The notes: generated from the letters alone by a model not told the origin. DNA of 38,275 bases from Brevundimonas sp. (GCA_030693575.1 JAUYAG010000169.1:1-38275); one strand, 5' to 3'. Positions 1-9,396 are shown, numbered from the stretch's first letter. Numbers and translations are program-made.

Positions 1-849
1 CGCGGCCTCCTCGATGCGATCGGCGTCGTAGAGGATGACGCCGAGGTAGCGGAAGCGGCCGACGCAGGTCACCGAGCACACCGTCGGCTGCCCGGACTCG
101 ATGCGCGGATAGCAGAAGATGCACTTCTCGGATTTGCCCGACGACCAGTTGTAGTAGATCTTCTTGTAGGGGCAGCCTGAGACGCACATGCGCCAGCCCC
201 GGCACTTGTCCTGGTCGATCAGGACGATGCCGTCCTCCTCGCGCTTGTAGATCGCGCCCGAAGGGCACGCCGCCACGCAGGTGGGGTTGAGGCAGTGCTC
301 GCACAGCCTCGGCAGGTACATCATGAAGGTGTTTTCGAACTGGCCGTAGATCTCCTTCTGGATGCCCTCGAAATTGGCGTCCTCAGACCGTTTGGCGAAC
401 TCCCCACCGAGGATTTCCTCCCAGTTGGGGCCCCATTCGATCTTCTCCATCCGCTTGCCGGTGATCTGCGAACGCGGCCGGGCGGTGGGGAAATGCTTCA
501 TCTCCGGCGCCGTCTGCAGGTGACCGTAGTCGAAGTCGAAAGGTTCGTAATAGTCGTCGATCTCTGGCAGGTCGGGGTTGGCGAAGATCTTGGCCAGGAT
601 GCGCCATTTGGCGCCCATGCGCGGCTCGATCTTGCCGTTGGCCTTGCGCCGCCAGCCGCCGTGCCACTTCTTCTGGTTCTCCCACTCCTTGGGATAGCCG
701 ATGCCGGGCTTGGTCTCGACGTTGTTGAACCAGGCGTATTCAACACCCTTGCGGCTGGTCCAGACGTTCTTGCAGGTCACCGAACAGGTGTGACAGCCGA
801 TGCATTTGTCGAGGTTCAGCACCATGCCGATCTGTGCACGGATCTTCAT
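1..849 (-). CDS. narH: Respiratory nitrate reductase beta subunit, 3' part cut by window edge
   Basis: NarH is the iron-sulfur electron-transfer subunit of the membrane-bound, cytoplasm-facing nitrate reductase. It passes electrons from NarI haem to NarG. Translating the minus strand from the ATG at 849 gives MKIRAQIGMVLNLDKCIGCH and about 283 codons before the edge. Four cysteine groups typical of NarH are visible: CIGCHTCSVTC, CEHCLNPTCVAAC, CRGWRMCVSGC (the Trp in the second position marks the 3Fe-4S-type cluster) and a final CIFC...CSVTC. An AAGGAG ribosome site sits inside the end of narG, and the start overlaps the narG stop as ATGA, so the two are translationally coupled. The C-terminal 40 percent or so, and presumably narJ and narI, lie beyond position 1. 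Confidence 0.97.
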   Translation of the reverse strand, partial: MKIRAQIGMVLNLDKCIGCHTCSVTCKNVWTSRKGVEYAWFNNVETKPGIGYPKEWENQKKWHGGWRRKANGKIEPRMGAKWRILAKIFANPDLPEIDDYYEPFDFDYGHLQTAPEMKHFPTARPRSQITGKRMEKIEWGPNWEEILGGEFAKRSEDANFEGIQKEIYGQFENTFMMYLPRLCEHCLNPTCVAACPSGAIYKREEDGIVLIDQDKCRGWRMCVSGCPYKKIYYNWSSGKSEKCIFCYPRIESGQPTVCSVTCVGRFRYLGVILYDADRIEEAA

Positions 850-3800
850 TGGCCGAACTCCTTGGATTCGAGCGGCTCTTCGAGCCAGTCGACCTTGGTC
901 ATCTTGCGGAGAACGATGAACTCGTCCCGGTTGGAGCCCACGGTGCCGTAATAGTTGAAGCCGTAGGACAGCTGGGCGTAGCCGCCGATCATGTGGGTCG
1001 GCTTGAGCACGGTGCGGGTGACCGAGTTATGGATGCCGCCGCGCCGGCCGGTGATCTGCGATCCCGGCGTGTTCACGATCTTCTCCTGGGCGTGATACAT
1101 GAAGGTTGTGCCTTCACGGATCCGCTGGGAGACCACGGCCCGGGCCGTCAGGGCCCCGTTGGCGTTGAAGACCTCGATCCAGTCGTTGTCGACGATGCCG
1201 GCCTTGCGGGCGTCCGTCTCCGAAATCCAGACAACCGGCCCGCCGCGATTGAGCGTCAGCATCAGCAGATTGTCGGAATAGGTGGAGTGGATGCCCCATT
1301 TCTGGTGCGGGGTGATGAAGTTGAGAACGATCTCGGTTTCGCCGTTGGGCTTGAGACCCTTCACATGCGTCGTCTTCAGATCGATTGGCGGCTTGTAGAC
1401 GCAGAGCGCCTCGCCGAAGGCCCGCATCCACAGGTGATCCTGATAGAGCTGCTGGCGGCCCGTGAGCGTCCGCCAGGGGATCAGCTCATGCACATTGGTG
1501 TAGCCGGCGGTGTAGCAGACCTTCTCGCTCTCGATGCCCGACCAGATGGGCGATGAGATGATCTTGCGCGGCTGGGCGAGCAGATCGCGGAAGCGGATTT
1601 TTTCGTCCTCCTTGGGCAGGGCCAGGTGGGCGTGCTCGCGGCCGGTTTGTTTCTCCAGCGCCTCCCAAGCCTTGACCGCGACCTCGCCATTGGTTTCCGG
1701 CGCCAGCATCAGGATGGTCTCGCAGGCGTCGATGTCGGTATCGATGCTGGGCATGCCTTCGGTCAGGCCGGGCTCGAGCACGGCGCCGTTCAACTCGCGC
1801 AGCAGGTCGACCTCATGTCCGGTCTTCCAGGCCAGGCCCTTGCCGCCGTTGCCGACCTTGTCGAGCAGCGGGCCGAGGGCCGTGAACTGCTTGTAGAGGT
1901 TCGGATAGTCGCGCTCGACAACGGTGATCTGCGGCATGGTCTTGCCCGGGATCGCCTCGCACTCGCCGAGGAACCAGTCCTTCACCTCAAACGGCTGCGC
2001 CATCTCTCCGGGGCTGTCGTGCTGGATCGGGGTGAGGACGACGTCCTTCTCCCTGCCGAGAACTTCGGGGGCCACCTGCGAGAACTTCTTCGCGATAGCC
2101 TTGAAGATCTGCCAGTCCGACTTCGACTCCCAGGCCGGGTCCACGGCCGCCGAAAGCGGGTGGATGAAGGGGTGCATGTCGGAGGTGTTGTGGTCGTTCT
2201 TCTCGTACCAGGTCGCTGTCGGCAGAACGATGTCGGAGTAGACCGCCGTGGTCGACATGCGGAAGTCGAGGGTGACCAGCAGGTCCAGTTTTCCTTCCGG
2301 CGCCTCGTCATGCCAGACGACGTCGACGGGCTTCACCTGACCGGTCTCGCCCAGATCCTTGCCCTGGACGCCGTGCGAGGCGCCGAGCAGGTGTTTGAGG
2401 AAATACTCGTGGCCCTTGCCGGAGGAGCCCAGCAGGTTCGAGCGCCAGATGAACATGTTGCGCGGCCAGTTGGCCGGATCGTCAGGGTCCATGCAGGACA
2501 GCTGGATCGAGCGGTCCTTCAATCCGTCGAGGGTGTAGGTCTTGGGGTCGACGCCCGCCGCTTCGGCGGCCTTGGCCACATCCAGGGAGTTGGTCTTCAG
2601 CGCCGGGGCGGAGGGCAGCCAGCCCATCCGTTCGGCCCGTACGTTGAAGTCGATCATCGAAGCTTTCCACGGTCCCGCCGGGGCCGTGGGCGACAGCAGC
2701 TCGTCGATCCCGACGGTCTCGTAACGCCACTGATCGGAGTGGGCGTAGAAGAAGGAGGTCGAGTTCTGCTGCCGCGGCGGACGGATCCAGTCGGTAGCGA
2801 AGGCCAGCGGCGCCCAGCCGGTTTGCGGCCGCAGCTTTTCCTGACCGACGTAGTGGGCCCAGCCGCCGCCGGACTGACCGACGCAACCGCACATCACCAG
2901 CATGTTGATGACGCCGCGGTAGTTCATGTCCATGTGGAACCAGTGGTTCATCGCCGCGCCGATGATCACCATCGACTTGCCGTTGGTCTTCTCGGCATTG
3001 GTGGCGAAGCCGCGGGCGGTGGCGATGATCTGGTCGCGCGGGACCGAAGTGATGGCTTCGGCCCAGGCCGGGGAATAGGGCTGCAGGTCGTCGAAGGACT
3101 CCGGCATGCAGTCGCCGCCGAAGCCCTGGTCCACGCCGTAGTTCGCAAGGAACAGGTCGTAGACGCAGGCGACCAGCGCCTCGCCGTCCTTCAGCTTCAC
3201 CCGCCGGACAGGCACGTTGCGGGTCAGGACATCGGGGTGATCGGTTGAGGCGAAGCCGTTGCTGGCGGTGTTGGCGAAATAGGGGAAGCGGACGCCGGCC
3301 ACTTCATCGTGAGCGTCCTTGAGTCCGAGCTTCAACGTCGTCTCGCGGCCCGCAGCGTCGCGTTCCTCGAGGTTCCAGCGGCCGTCCTCGCCCCAGCGGA
3401 AGCCGATCGAGCCATTGGGCACGACGATCTCGCCGGTGGCCTCGTCGATGGCGACGGTCTTCCAGTCGGGGTTGTTGGCCTGTTCGAGGTCGCCGACGAA
3501 ATCGGAGGCCCGCACCAGGCGTTCGGGCACATAGCCGCCCTCCTGGGGGACCAGGCGGACCAGCATCGGCAGGTCGCTGTACTGGCGCAGGTAGTCGCGG
3601 AAATACGGGACCTGTTTGTCGACGTGGTACTCCTTGAGGATCACGTGGCCGAAGGCCATGGCCAGGGCCGCGTCGGTCCCTTGTTTGACCGGAAGCCACA
3701 GGTCCGAGAATTTCGAGGCCTCGGAGTAGTCGGGGCAGATGACGACGGACTTGGCGCCGCGGTAGCGGGCCTCGGTGTAGAAATGGGCGTCCGGCGTGCG

Positions 3801-4577
3801 GGTTTGCGGAACGTTCGAGCCCCACAGGAGCATGAAGCTGGAATTGTACCAGTCGGCGCTCTCGGCGACGTCGGTCTGCTCGCCCCAAGTCTGGGGCGAA
3901 GCCGGGGGCAGGTCGCAATACCAGTCATAGAAGGAGCCGGTGACTCCGCCCAGCAGCTGCAGGTAGCGAGCGCCGGCCGCATAGGAGATCATCGACATGG
4001 CCGGGATCGGCGAGAAGCCGAACACCCGGTCCGGACCCCAGCGCTTGACCGTATGGGCGTTGGCCGCGGCGATGATCTCGGTGATCTCGTCCCAGGTGCC
4101 CCGCACAAAGCCGCCGGCGCCGCGCATGCTCGTATAGGATTTGCGAGCAGCCGGATCGTTCTGGATCGAGGCCCAGGCCGCGACCGGCTCCATGGTCTCC
4201 CGCGCCTTGCGCCACACGCGCAGCAGGCGTGACCGCACCAGCGGATATTTCACCCGGTTGGCCGAATACAGATACCAGCTGTAGCTGGCCCCCCGCGCGC
4301 AGCCGCGCGGTTCGTGATTGGGCAGGTCGGGCCGGGTGCGGGGGTAGTCGGTCTGCTGGGTCTCCCAGGTGACGATTCCGCCCTTGACGTAGATCTTCCA
4401 CGAGCAGGAGCCCGTGCAGTTCACGCCGTGGGTCGAGCGCACGATCTTGTCGTGGCGCCAGCGGTTCCGATAGGCCTCCTCCCAGCCGCGGTCCTCGTCG
4501 TTCATCACGCCGTGACGGTCGGAGAACAGCTCGGTCTTGCGCGTGAAGAAGGCGAGACGGTCAAGGGTATGGCTCAT
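846..4577 (-). CDS. narG: Respiratory nitrate reductase alpha subunit, molybdenum catalytic subunit
   Basis: NarG reduces nitrate to nitrite at a bis-MGD molybdenum centre, drawing quinol electrons through NarI and NarH. The 1243-aa length is normal for the family. The FS0 iron-sulfur ligands are in place (H50, C54, C58, C93), and the molybdenum ligand aspartate is D222 in WYCDLPPASP, the same numbering as in E. coli NarG. There is no twin-arginine signal, as expected for the cytoplasmic NarG class rather than NapA. The start follows the narK2 stop by two bases (TGA TC ATG) without a strong ribosome site, so translation probably depends on coupling. Its activity needs the molybdenum cofactor genes found further right in this window. 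Confidence 0.98.
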   Translation of the reverse strand: MSHTLDRLAFFTRKTELFSDRHGVMNDEDRGWEEAYRNRWRHDKIVRSTHGVNCTGSCSWKIYVKGGIVTWETQQTDYPRTRPDLPNHEPRGCARGASYSWYLYSANRVKYPLVRSRLLRVWRKARETMEPVAAWASIQNDPAARKSYTSMRGAGGFVRGTWDEITEIIAAANAHTVKRWGPDRVFGFSPIPAMSMISYAAGARYLQLLGGVTGSFYDWYCDLPPASPQTWGEQTDVAESADWYNSSFMLLWGSNVPQTRTPDAHFYTEARYRGAKSVVICPDYSEASKFSDLWLPVKQGTDAALAMAFGHVILKEYHVDKQVPYFRDYLRQYSDLPMLVRLVPQEGGYVPERLVRASDFVGDLEQANNPDWKTVAIDEATGEIVVPNGSIGFRWGEDGRWNLEERDAAGRETTLKLGLKDAHDEVAGVRFPYFANTASNGFASTDHPDVLTRNVPVRRVKLKDGEALVACVYDLFLANYGVDQGFGGDCMPESFDDLQPYSPAWAEAITSVPRDQIIATARGFATNAEKTNGKSMVIIGAAMNHWFHMDMNYRGVINMLVMCGCVGQSGGGWAHYVGQEKLRPQTGWAPLAFATDWIRPPRQQNSTSFFYAHSDQWRYETVGIDELLSPTAPAGPWKASMIDFNVRAERMGWLPSAPALKTNSLDVAKAAEAAGVDPKTYTLDGLKDRSIQLSCMDPDDPANWPRNMFIWRSNLLGSSGKGHEYFLKHLLGASHGVQGKDLGETGQVKPVDVVWHDEAPEGKLDLLVTLDFRMSTTAVYSDIVLPTATWYEKNDHNTSDMHPFIHPLSAAVDPAWESKSDWQIFKAIAKKFSQVAPEVLGREKDVVLTPIQHDSPGEMAQPFEVKDWFLGECEAIPGKTMPQITVVERDYPNLYKQFTALGPLLDKVGNGGKGLAWKTGHEVDLLRELNGAVLEPGLTEGMPSIDTDIDACETILMLAPETNGEVAVKAWEALEKQTGREHAHLALPKEDEKIRFRDLLAQPRKIISSPIWSGIESEKVCYTAGYTNVHELIPWRTLTGRQQLYQDHLWMRAFGEALCVYKPPIDLKTTHVKGLKPNGETEIVLNFITPHQKWGIHSTYSDNLLMLTLNRGGPVVWISETDARKAGIVDNDWIEVFNANGALTARAVVSQRIREGTTFMYHAQEKIVNTPGSQITGRRGGIHNSVTRTVLKPTHMIGGYAQLSYGFNYYGTVGSNRDEFIVLRKMTKVDWLEEPLESKEFGQ

Positions 4578-4579
4578 GA

Positions 4580-5974
4580 TCAGGCCGCCGTGTTCAGGGT
4601 GGGGTTCAGGATCGAGCGCCGGCGGGCGTAGAACACCCAGTTCACGACGGCGCAGGTGATGTAGAAGGCCAGGAAGATGTAGAGGGCGGTGACCGGACCC
4701 CCGGTGGCCTTCATCGAGTTGGCGAAGGCCAAGGGGATGAAGAAGCCGCCATAGGCACCGATGGCCGACGAAAAGCCGACGATGGCCGCCCCTTCTAGCT
4801 CCGCCGCCTTCAGCCGCTCGGCAGGCGTTGCGAGAGGCAGGAGACGGGGCATGTCGGCGCGCACAAGGGCCGGGATCATCTGGAAGGTCGAGGCGTTGCC
4901 CACGCCGGTCCAGAAGAACAGCCAGATGAAGCTGGCGAAGAACAGGCCGAACACTGGCTCGCCGCCGAAGGCACCGACGCTGTAGAGCACCGCCAGCACG
5001 CCTGCGATCAGCGCGTAGAAAACGACCTGGGTGACGTTATGGCCGCCCCAGCGGTCGGAGACCCAGCCTGTCATCGCCCGGGAGGCTGCCCCGACCAGCG
5101 GCCCGAGGAAGGCGATCTGCAGGATATTGACGTCGGGAAACAGGGTCTTGCCCAGCAGCGGAAAGGCCGCCGAGAAGCCGATGAACGAGCCGAAGGTGCC
5201 GATGTAGAGGTAGCACATCAACCAGTTGTGCTTGCGCTTGAAGACCACGGCCTGCTCACGGAACGAGGCGCGGGCGGAGGCGACGTCATTCATTCCAAAC
5301 CAGGCCGCGGCGGCGGCGATCAGGATGAACGGCACCCAGACGAAGCCGGCGTTCTGCAGCCAGACCTGATGCTGGAAGCCATTTTCCAGATAGGTCTGGG
5401 GCGCTCCGAACAGGGGCGTGAACAGGGCGATCCCGGTGACCAGCGGCGCCGTGAACTGAAGGACGCTGACCCCCAGATTGCCGAAGCCTGCGTTGAGAGC
5501 GAGCGCGTTGCCCTTCTGGGCCTTTGGGAAGAAGAAGCCGATATTGGCCATCGACGAGGCGAAGGCCCCGCCGCCCAGGCCGCACAGCAGGGCCAGGATT
5601 ACAAAGACGACATACGGCGTCCCCGTGTCCTGCACCGCCATCCCGATGCCAACGGCGGGGATCGCCAGCGACAGCGTGGAAAGGGTGGTCCAGAGGCGAC
5701 CCCCGAAGATCGGGACCATGAAGCTGTAGAAGATCCGCAGCGTCGCCCCGGACAGCGCAGGAAGCGCGGTCAGCCAAAACAGCTCGGCCGTCGAGAACTG
5801 GAACCCGACCATGTTGAGGCGGGTCGCCGCCGTCGACCACAGCATCCAGATGGAAAAGGCCAGCAGCAGGTTCGGGATCGAGATCCACAGATTGCGACGC
5901 GCGATCTGCTGGCCGGTGGAGGCCCAGAACGCCGGCTCTTCCGGGCGCCAGTCGTGCAGGATGTGACGGGACAT
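4580..5974 (-). CDS. narK: NarK2-type nitrate/nitrite transporter (MFS)
   Basis: This 464-aa major facilitator protein has about 12 hydrophobic helices. It carries the NarK family glycine-rich nitrate signatures, for example LLCGLGGGAFASSMANIGFF near residue 140 and a second glycine-rich stretch in the C-terminal half (AAIVGFSSAIGAYGGFFIP). The family's NarK2 group exchanges external nitrate for internal nitrite, which fits its place directly upstream of narG. It starts 12 bp after the preceding narK1 stop and ends 2 bp before narG, so all are one operon. The NarK1/NarK2 assignment rests on sequence impression and gene order, not on a tree. Ribosome binding is weak (AGAGAAAGA), again suggesting coupling. 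Confidence 0.92.
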   Translation of the reverse strand: MSRHILHDWRPEEPAFWASTGQQIARRNLWISIPNLLLAFSIWMLWSTAATRLNMVGFQFSTAELFWLTALPALSGATLRIFYSFMVPIFGGRLWTTLSTLSLAIPAVGIGMAVQDTGTPYVVFVILALLCGLGGGAFASSMANIGFFFPKAQKGNALALNAGFGNLGVSVLQFTAPLVTGIALFTPLFGAPQTYLENGFQHQVWLQNAGFVWVPFILIAAAAAWFGMNDVASARASFREQAVVFKRKHNWLMCYLYIGTFGSFIGFSAAFPLLGKTLFPDVNILQIAFLGPLVGAASRAMTGWVSDRWGGHNVTQVVFYALIAGVLAVLYSVGAFGGEPVFGLFFASFIWLFFWTGVGNASTFQMIPALVRADMPRLLPLATPAERLKAAELEGAAIVGFSSAIGAYGGFFIPLAFANSMKATGGPVTALYIFLAFYITCAVVNWVFYARRRSILNPTLNTAA

Positions 5975-5986
5975 GCGCGTCTTTCT

Positions 5987-7330
5987 CTAGTGCGAAGAAG
6001 CAGGGGCGGCGGAGGCGGTCTTGTCGGGACCGACCCCGGCGAGCTCGGGAAATTCGGGCAGCGTCGCCAGCATGGGCGAGCGGCGGCGCTCCATCCGACG
6101 GACGGCGAAATGCATCCAGATCAGGGCTGCGAGGACGAGCAGGAACAGCAGCATGAAGCAACTGGTCCAGACGCCGGTCAGGTCGTTCAGGACGCCGAAG
6201 GTGATGGGCAGGATGAAGCCGCCCAGCCCGCCGATCATGCCTACCAGGCCGCCGACCGAGCCGACGTGGTCAGGATAGTAGACCGGGATGTGTTTGAAGA
6301 CGGCCGCCTTGCCCAGGCTCATGGCGAAGCCGAGGACAAAGACCACTACGGTGAAGACCGGCAGGCTCATCGCCAGGCGGAAGCGGATAGGACCGTCAAT
6401 GCCGTCGACCACATAGGTGGTCGCGGGATAGGCCAGGACGAAGGCGCAGACGACGCTGATGATGAAGGTCAGGTACATGACCTTGCGGGCGCCGACGCGG
6501 TCCGAGAGCCAGCCGCCGAACACCCGGAACAACGAGCCGGGGATCGAGTATGCGGCGGCCAGCATCCCGGCCACGCCGATGCCTACCCCGTAGGCGCCGG
6601 TCAGATAGTGCGGGAGCCAGAGGGCGAGGGCGACAAATCCGCCGAAGACGAAGAAATAGTAGAGCGCGAACCGCCAGACGCGGAGGTCCTTCAGCGGCTC
6701 CAGTTGCATCCAGGCGGCCACGGGCTTCTGGCCCGTCCGTCGGCGCTCGATCAACTGGGGCTCATCGCGGGTCAGGAAAAAGGCCACGAGGGCGATGAGG
6801 AGGAGGACCCCGGCCCAGACCTGCGCCACGGCTTCCCAGCCCAGCGCAAGCATGACGAAGGGCGCGGCGAACTTGGTCACCGCCGCGCCGACGTTGCCCG
6901 CGCCAAAGATGCCGAGCGCCGTGCCCTGTTTACCGGCGGGGAAGAATTTCGAGACATAGGCGACGCCGACCGCGAAGGCTCCGCCCGCCATGCCGACGCC
7001 GAGAGCGGCGACCAGGAACTGGGGGTAGGTCTCGGCGTAGGACAGCAGGAAGGTGGCTGCGGCGGCCAGGACCATGACGATCAGGCTGACCCGTCGCCCG
7101 CCGAACTGTTCGGTCCAGACGCCCAGGAACACGCGCACGAGCGAACCGGTCAGGATCGGCGTACCGACCAGCAGGCCAAACTGCGCTTCGGAGAGGCCGA
7201 GGTCGGACTTTATCTGCACGCCGATGATGGAGAAGATCGTCCACACTGCGAAGCAGGCTGTGAAGGCGAAGGTGCTGACCCACAGGGCCGACGCTGCGCC
7301 GGGTGCTGCTTTTTCAGAGGCGGATACCAC
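5987..7330 (-). CDS. narK: NarK1-type nitrate/proton symporter (MFS), first gene of nar operon
   Basis: This 447-aa MFS protein has about 12 membrane segments and NarK signatures at GMAGGAFAVGVAYVSKFF (about residue 115) and GLVGMIGGLGGFILPITFG in the C-terminal half. NarK1-type carriers import nitrate with protons to start respiration, before nitrite is available for exchange. The start is GTG at 7330, with GGAG eight bases upstream; the nearby ATG at 7344 is out of frame. In Paracoccus denitrificans NarK1 and NarK2 are one fused protein, whereas here they are separate neighbours. Transcription probably starts from the Fnr-type box at 7407-7420. The soluble C-terminal tail of about 40 residues is rich in Ala and Pro. 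Confidence 0.92.
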   Translation of the reverse strand: MVSASEKAAPGAASALWVSTFAFTACFAVWTIFSIIGVQIKSDLGLSEAQFGLLVGTPILTGSLVRVFLGVWTEQFGGRRVSLIVMVLAAAATFLLSYAETYPQFLVAALGVGMAGGAFAVGVAYVSKFFPAGKQGTALGIFGAGNVGAAVTKFAAPFVMLALGWEAVAQVWAGVLLLIALVAFFLTRDEPQLIERRRTGQKPVAAWMQLEPLKDLRVWRFALYYFFVFGGFVALALWLPHYLTGAYGVGIGVAGMLAAAYSIPGSLFRVFGGWLSDRVGARKVMYLTFIISVVCAFVLAYPATTYVVDGIDGPIRFRLAMSLPVFTVVVFVLGFAMSLGKAAVFKHIPVYYPDHVGSVGGLVGMIGGLGGFILPITFGVLNDLTGVWTSCFMLLFLLVLAALIWMHFAVRRMERRRSPMLATLPEFPELAGVGPDKTASAAPASSH

Positions 7331-7378
7331 CTGATCTGCTCCATGGAACCTCGCCGCTTGCCGGCTGTCGTTCCATGA

Positions 7379-7420
7379 TATCTAGCGCCTGTTCTGAACG
7401 CGCTATTTGATGGTTATCAA
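7379..7420 (-). promoter_or_regulatory. nar operon promoter with perfect Fnr/Dnr box
   Basis: TTGATGGTTATCAA at 7407-7420 is a perfect TTGAT-N4-ATCAA palindrome, the consensus of Fnr and Dnr regulators. On the minus strand a -10-like TAGATA lies at 7379-7384, its centre 32 bp from the box centre. This is the spacing of a class II activator promoter (box at -41.5) and predicts a transcript start near 7372, about 41 nt before the narK1 GTG. The box and spacing are seen directly; the start site is inferred. Confidence 0.85.
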
Positions 7421-7521
7421 TTGAAGTCTTGGAGGAGTTGTCTAAAGCGGGGCTGGATACAAGAAAAATGCAGTAAAGCGAAAATCGTCGGCTATCGGAT
7501 TGCCATAATCATCTGCACCGA

Positions 7522-7535
7522 TTGATAATCGTCAA
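7522..7535 (+). promoter_or_regulatory. Second Fnr/Dnr-type box, upstream of the regulator gene
   Basis: TTGATAATCGTCAA matches TTGAT-N4-ATCAA at nine of ten defined positions. It is centred 89 bp before the ATG of the Crp/Fnr gene at 7618 and 115 bp from the nar box. No good -10 hexamer sits at class II distance on the plus strand, so it may serve autoregulation, repression or a class I position. Confidence 0.65.
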
Positions 7536-7617
7536 GTGATGATCTAATGATCGGTCGCCCGGAGCGAAGCCGATCAGGCTAGGGCCTCGCTATCGAGTCG
7601 CACGAGGAACCAACCCG

Positions 7618-8403
7618 ATGACCATGCGCGCCGCCGATCTGGACCGTGTCAGGGCCCTGCCGTTGTTCTCGCGGACCACCCCGGAGGTCTTCCGTGATGT
7701 GACGGCCGGTGCCTTCCTGCAGCGGTTCCCCGCCGGCACCACCCTGCTGATGGAAGGCGACACGGTCGACTTCCTCTATGTGCTGCTCGACGGGGCGGTC
7801 GAACTCCAGGGATCTTGGAAGGAGAAGGAGACCACCCTGGCGCTGCTGCGACCGGTCTCTACCTTCATCCTGGCTGCCGTCGTCCTGGATGCCGACGCCC
7901 TGATGTCAGCGCGGACCCTCGAGCGGTCGGAAATCCTGATGCTTTCGGGAGAAGCCCTTCGCCGAACCATGAGACAGGACGCCGACTTCAGCTTTGCGGT
8001 GGCCCAGGAGCTGTCGGGCTGTTACCGCGGGCTGGTAAGGGCCGTTAAGAACCAGAAGCTCCGCGGCGGCGTCGAGCGGCTGGCCAATTACCTGATCACC
8101 CAGCGGGTTCGTCAGGGAATGCGTGACCCGATCGTCCTTCCGCATGAGAAGCGCGTGCTGGCTTCGCTACTCGGCATGTCCCCGGAGAATCTGTCACGGG
8201 CCTTCGCCAACCTGTCCAGCTACGGGGTGGTCGTGCATGGCGCGGAGGTCAGCCTCGGGCGGCCGGATGCCCTCGAGCGGCTGGCGCGTCCGCACCCGCT
8301 GATCGACAATCACATGCCGCCGCCAAAGGGCGTCGTCGGCAAGGCGGAGAGCGAGAGATGGGCCACCCAGACGGGGCGGACCTGCGGCACCGCTCTCAGC
8401 TGA
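7618..8403 (+). CDS. Crp/Fnr-family regulator of Dnr/NnrR type
   Basis: This 261-aa protein has an N-terminal cyclic-nucleotide-binding-like beta barrel (about 15-115), a dimer helix (about 120-150) and a C-terminal winged helix-turn-helix (about 175-212). The recognition helix contains E190-N-L-S193-R194, the E-x-x-S-R pattern of Fnr-type proteins that read TTGAT half sites, which agrees with the boxes around it. There is no N-terminal cysteine cluster (only two cysteines, near 135 and 256), so it should not be an oxygen-sensing 4Fe-4S Fnr. Haem/NO-responsive Dnr or NnrR types lack the cluster too. GAGGA lies nine bases before the ATG; a second ATG two codons on is possible. The last 40 residues are an unassigned tail. 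It diverges from the nar operon and probably controls it. Confidence 0.88.
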   Translation: MTMRAADLDRVRALPLFSRTTPEVFRDVTAGAFLQRFPAGTTLLMEGDTVDFLYVLLDGAVELQGSWKEKETTLALLRPVSTFILAAVVLDADALMSARTLERSEILMLSGEALRRTMRQDADFSFAVAQELSGCYRGLVRAVKNQKLRGGVERLANYLITQRVRQGMRDPIVLPHEKRVLASLLGMSPENLSRAFANLSSYGVVVHGAEVSLGRPDALERLARPHPLIDNHMPPPKGVVGKAESERWATQTGRTCGTALS

Positions 8404-9396
8404 TCAGCCCCCGAGCTGGGACAGGTTCCGCAGGTCGCCGGACCGCCCCAAGGCGAGAGAATGGCCGGCTGACTTGCCGCCGAGAGACGAGACGATGCGC
8501 TGCGTCAGCACTTCGCGATCGCTGTCATCCTGCAGGAGATCGCGGAGGTCGACCCCACCATCGCCGAACAGGCACAGGCGCAACTTGCCCTTCGAGGTGA
8601 CCCGCAGGCGGTTGCAGCTGTCGCAGAACCCCGGCGCATAGGGCGCGATCAGACCGATGGCTCCCGCGTGATCGGGGTGCCGATATTCGAGCGCCGGCCC
8701 GGCGTCAAAGGCGCGCTCCGTCGGAGTCCATCCGTTCCGATCCAGCCAGTCGCGTAGGCCTTGCGCCTTCACGTGATGGCGGGCGAAATAGTCGTCATTG
8801 TCGGTCGTCTTCATGAGTTCGATGAATCGAACCGCCACGGGCCGATCACGGACGAAGCGCGCCCAGTCGTCGAAACCAGCCTCGGCTGTCTCGCGCAGCA
8901 GGACGGCATTGACCTTCACGGCGGAGAAGCCCTCGGCCAGCGCCAGGTCCAGGCCCGTCAGAACCTGATCCAGCTTGTCGTGGCCGGTGATCTGGTGGAA
9001 CGTTTCCGGGTCGATCGAGTCAATGCTGACGTTGATGTGGCTGAGGCCGGAGGCCCGCCAGTCGACCGCGTGACGCGCCAGGTTCCATCCGTTCGTGGTC
9101 ATCGCGACCTTGGCCACCCCGGGCGCGGCCGCGACCGTCGCGATGATGTCGTTGAAGTCCTTGCGGACAGTGGGCTCGCCGCCAGTCAGGCGAACCTTGC
9201 TGAGTCCCAGTTCGGAAAAGCCGGCCACCAGTCGGCGAATCTCGTCGACTGTCAGGAAGGACAAGGGACCGGTCTTCTTCCAGCCGTTCGGCAGGCAGTA
9301 GGTGCAGCTGAAATTGCACACCTCCGTCACCGACAGGCGAAGGTAGTGAAACCGGCGGCCGAAGCCGTCGGCCATGGCAGTGGCCTCGAACGCCAT
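8404..9396 (-). CDS. moaA: GTP 3',8-cyclase, first step of molybdenum cofactor synthesis
   Basis: MoaA is a radical-SAM enzyme that, with MoaC, converts GTP to cyclic pyranopterin monophosphate. The 330-aa protein shows the N-terminal radical-SAM cluster C27-x3-C31-x2-C34, the TGGEP motif near 71-75, the second cluster ligands C258, C261 and C275, and the conserved C-terminal Gly-Gly. AGGAG six bases before the ATG at 9396 supports this start over the internal Met at residue 8. Its stop codon abuts the stop of the convergent regulator gene with no spacer (TGATCA). It is separated from the other moa genes (19,370-22,286) and probably controlled by the box at 9575-9588. Confidence 0.97.
   Translation of the reverse strand: MAFEATAMADGFGRRFHYLRLSVTEVCNFSCTYCLPNGWKKTGPLSFLTVDEIRRLVAGFSELGLSKVRLTGGEPTVRKDFNDIIATVAAAPGVAKVAMTTNGWNLARHAVDWRASGLSHINVSIDSIDPETFHQITGHDKLDQVLTGLDLALAEGFSAVKVNAVLLRETAEAGFDDWARFVRDRPVAVRFIELMKTTDNDDYFARHHVKAQGLRDWLDRNGWTPTERAFDAGPALEYRHPDHAGAIGLIAPYAPGFCDSCNRLRVTSKGKLRLCLFGDGGVDLRDLLQDDSDREVLTQRIVSSLGGKSAGHSLALGRSGDLRNLSQLGG

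Noticed and set aside
5039-7378. A 779-codon open frame on the plus strand opposite the two narK genes, and similar long frames at 1626-3248, 9638-11263, 16998-18659 and 35176-37014
   Set aside because: These are antisense shadows produced by high-GC codon bias. The opposite strand encodes clear, full-length families, and the shadow translations are rich in Arg, Gly, Asp and Gln with no domains.
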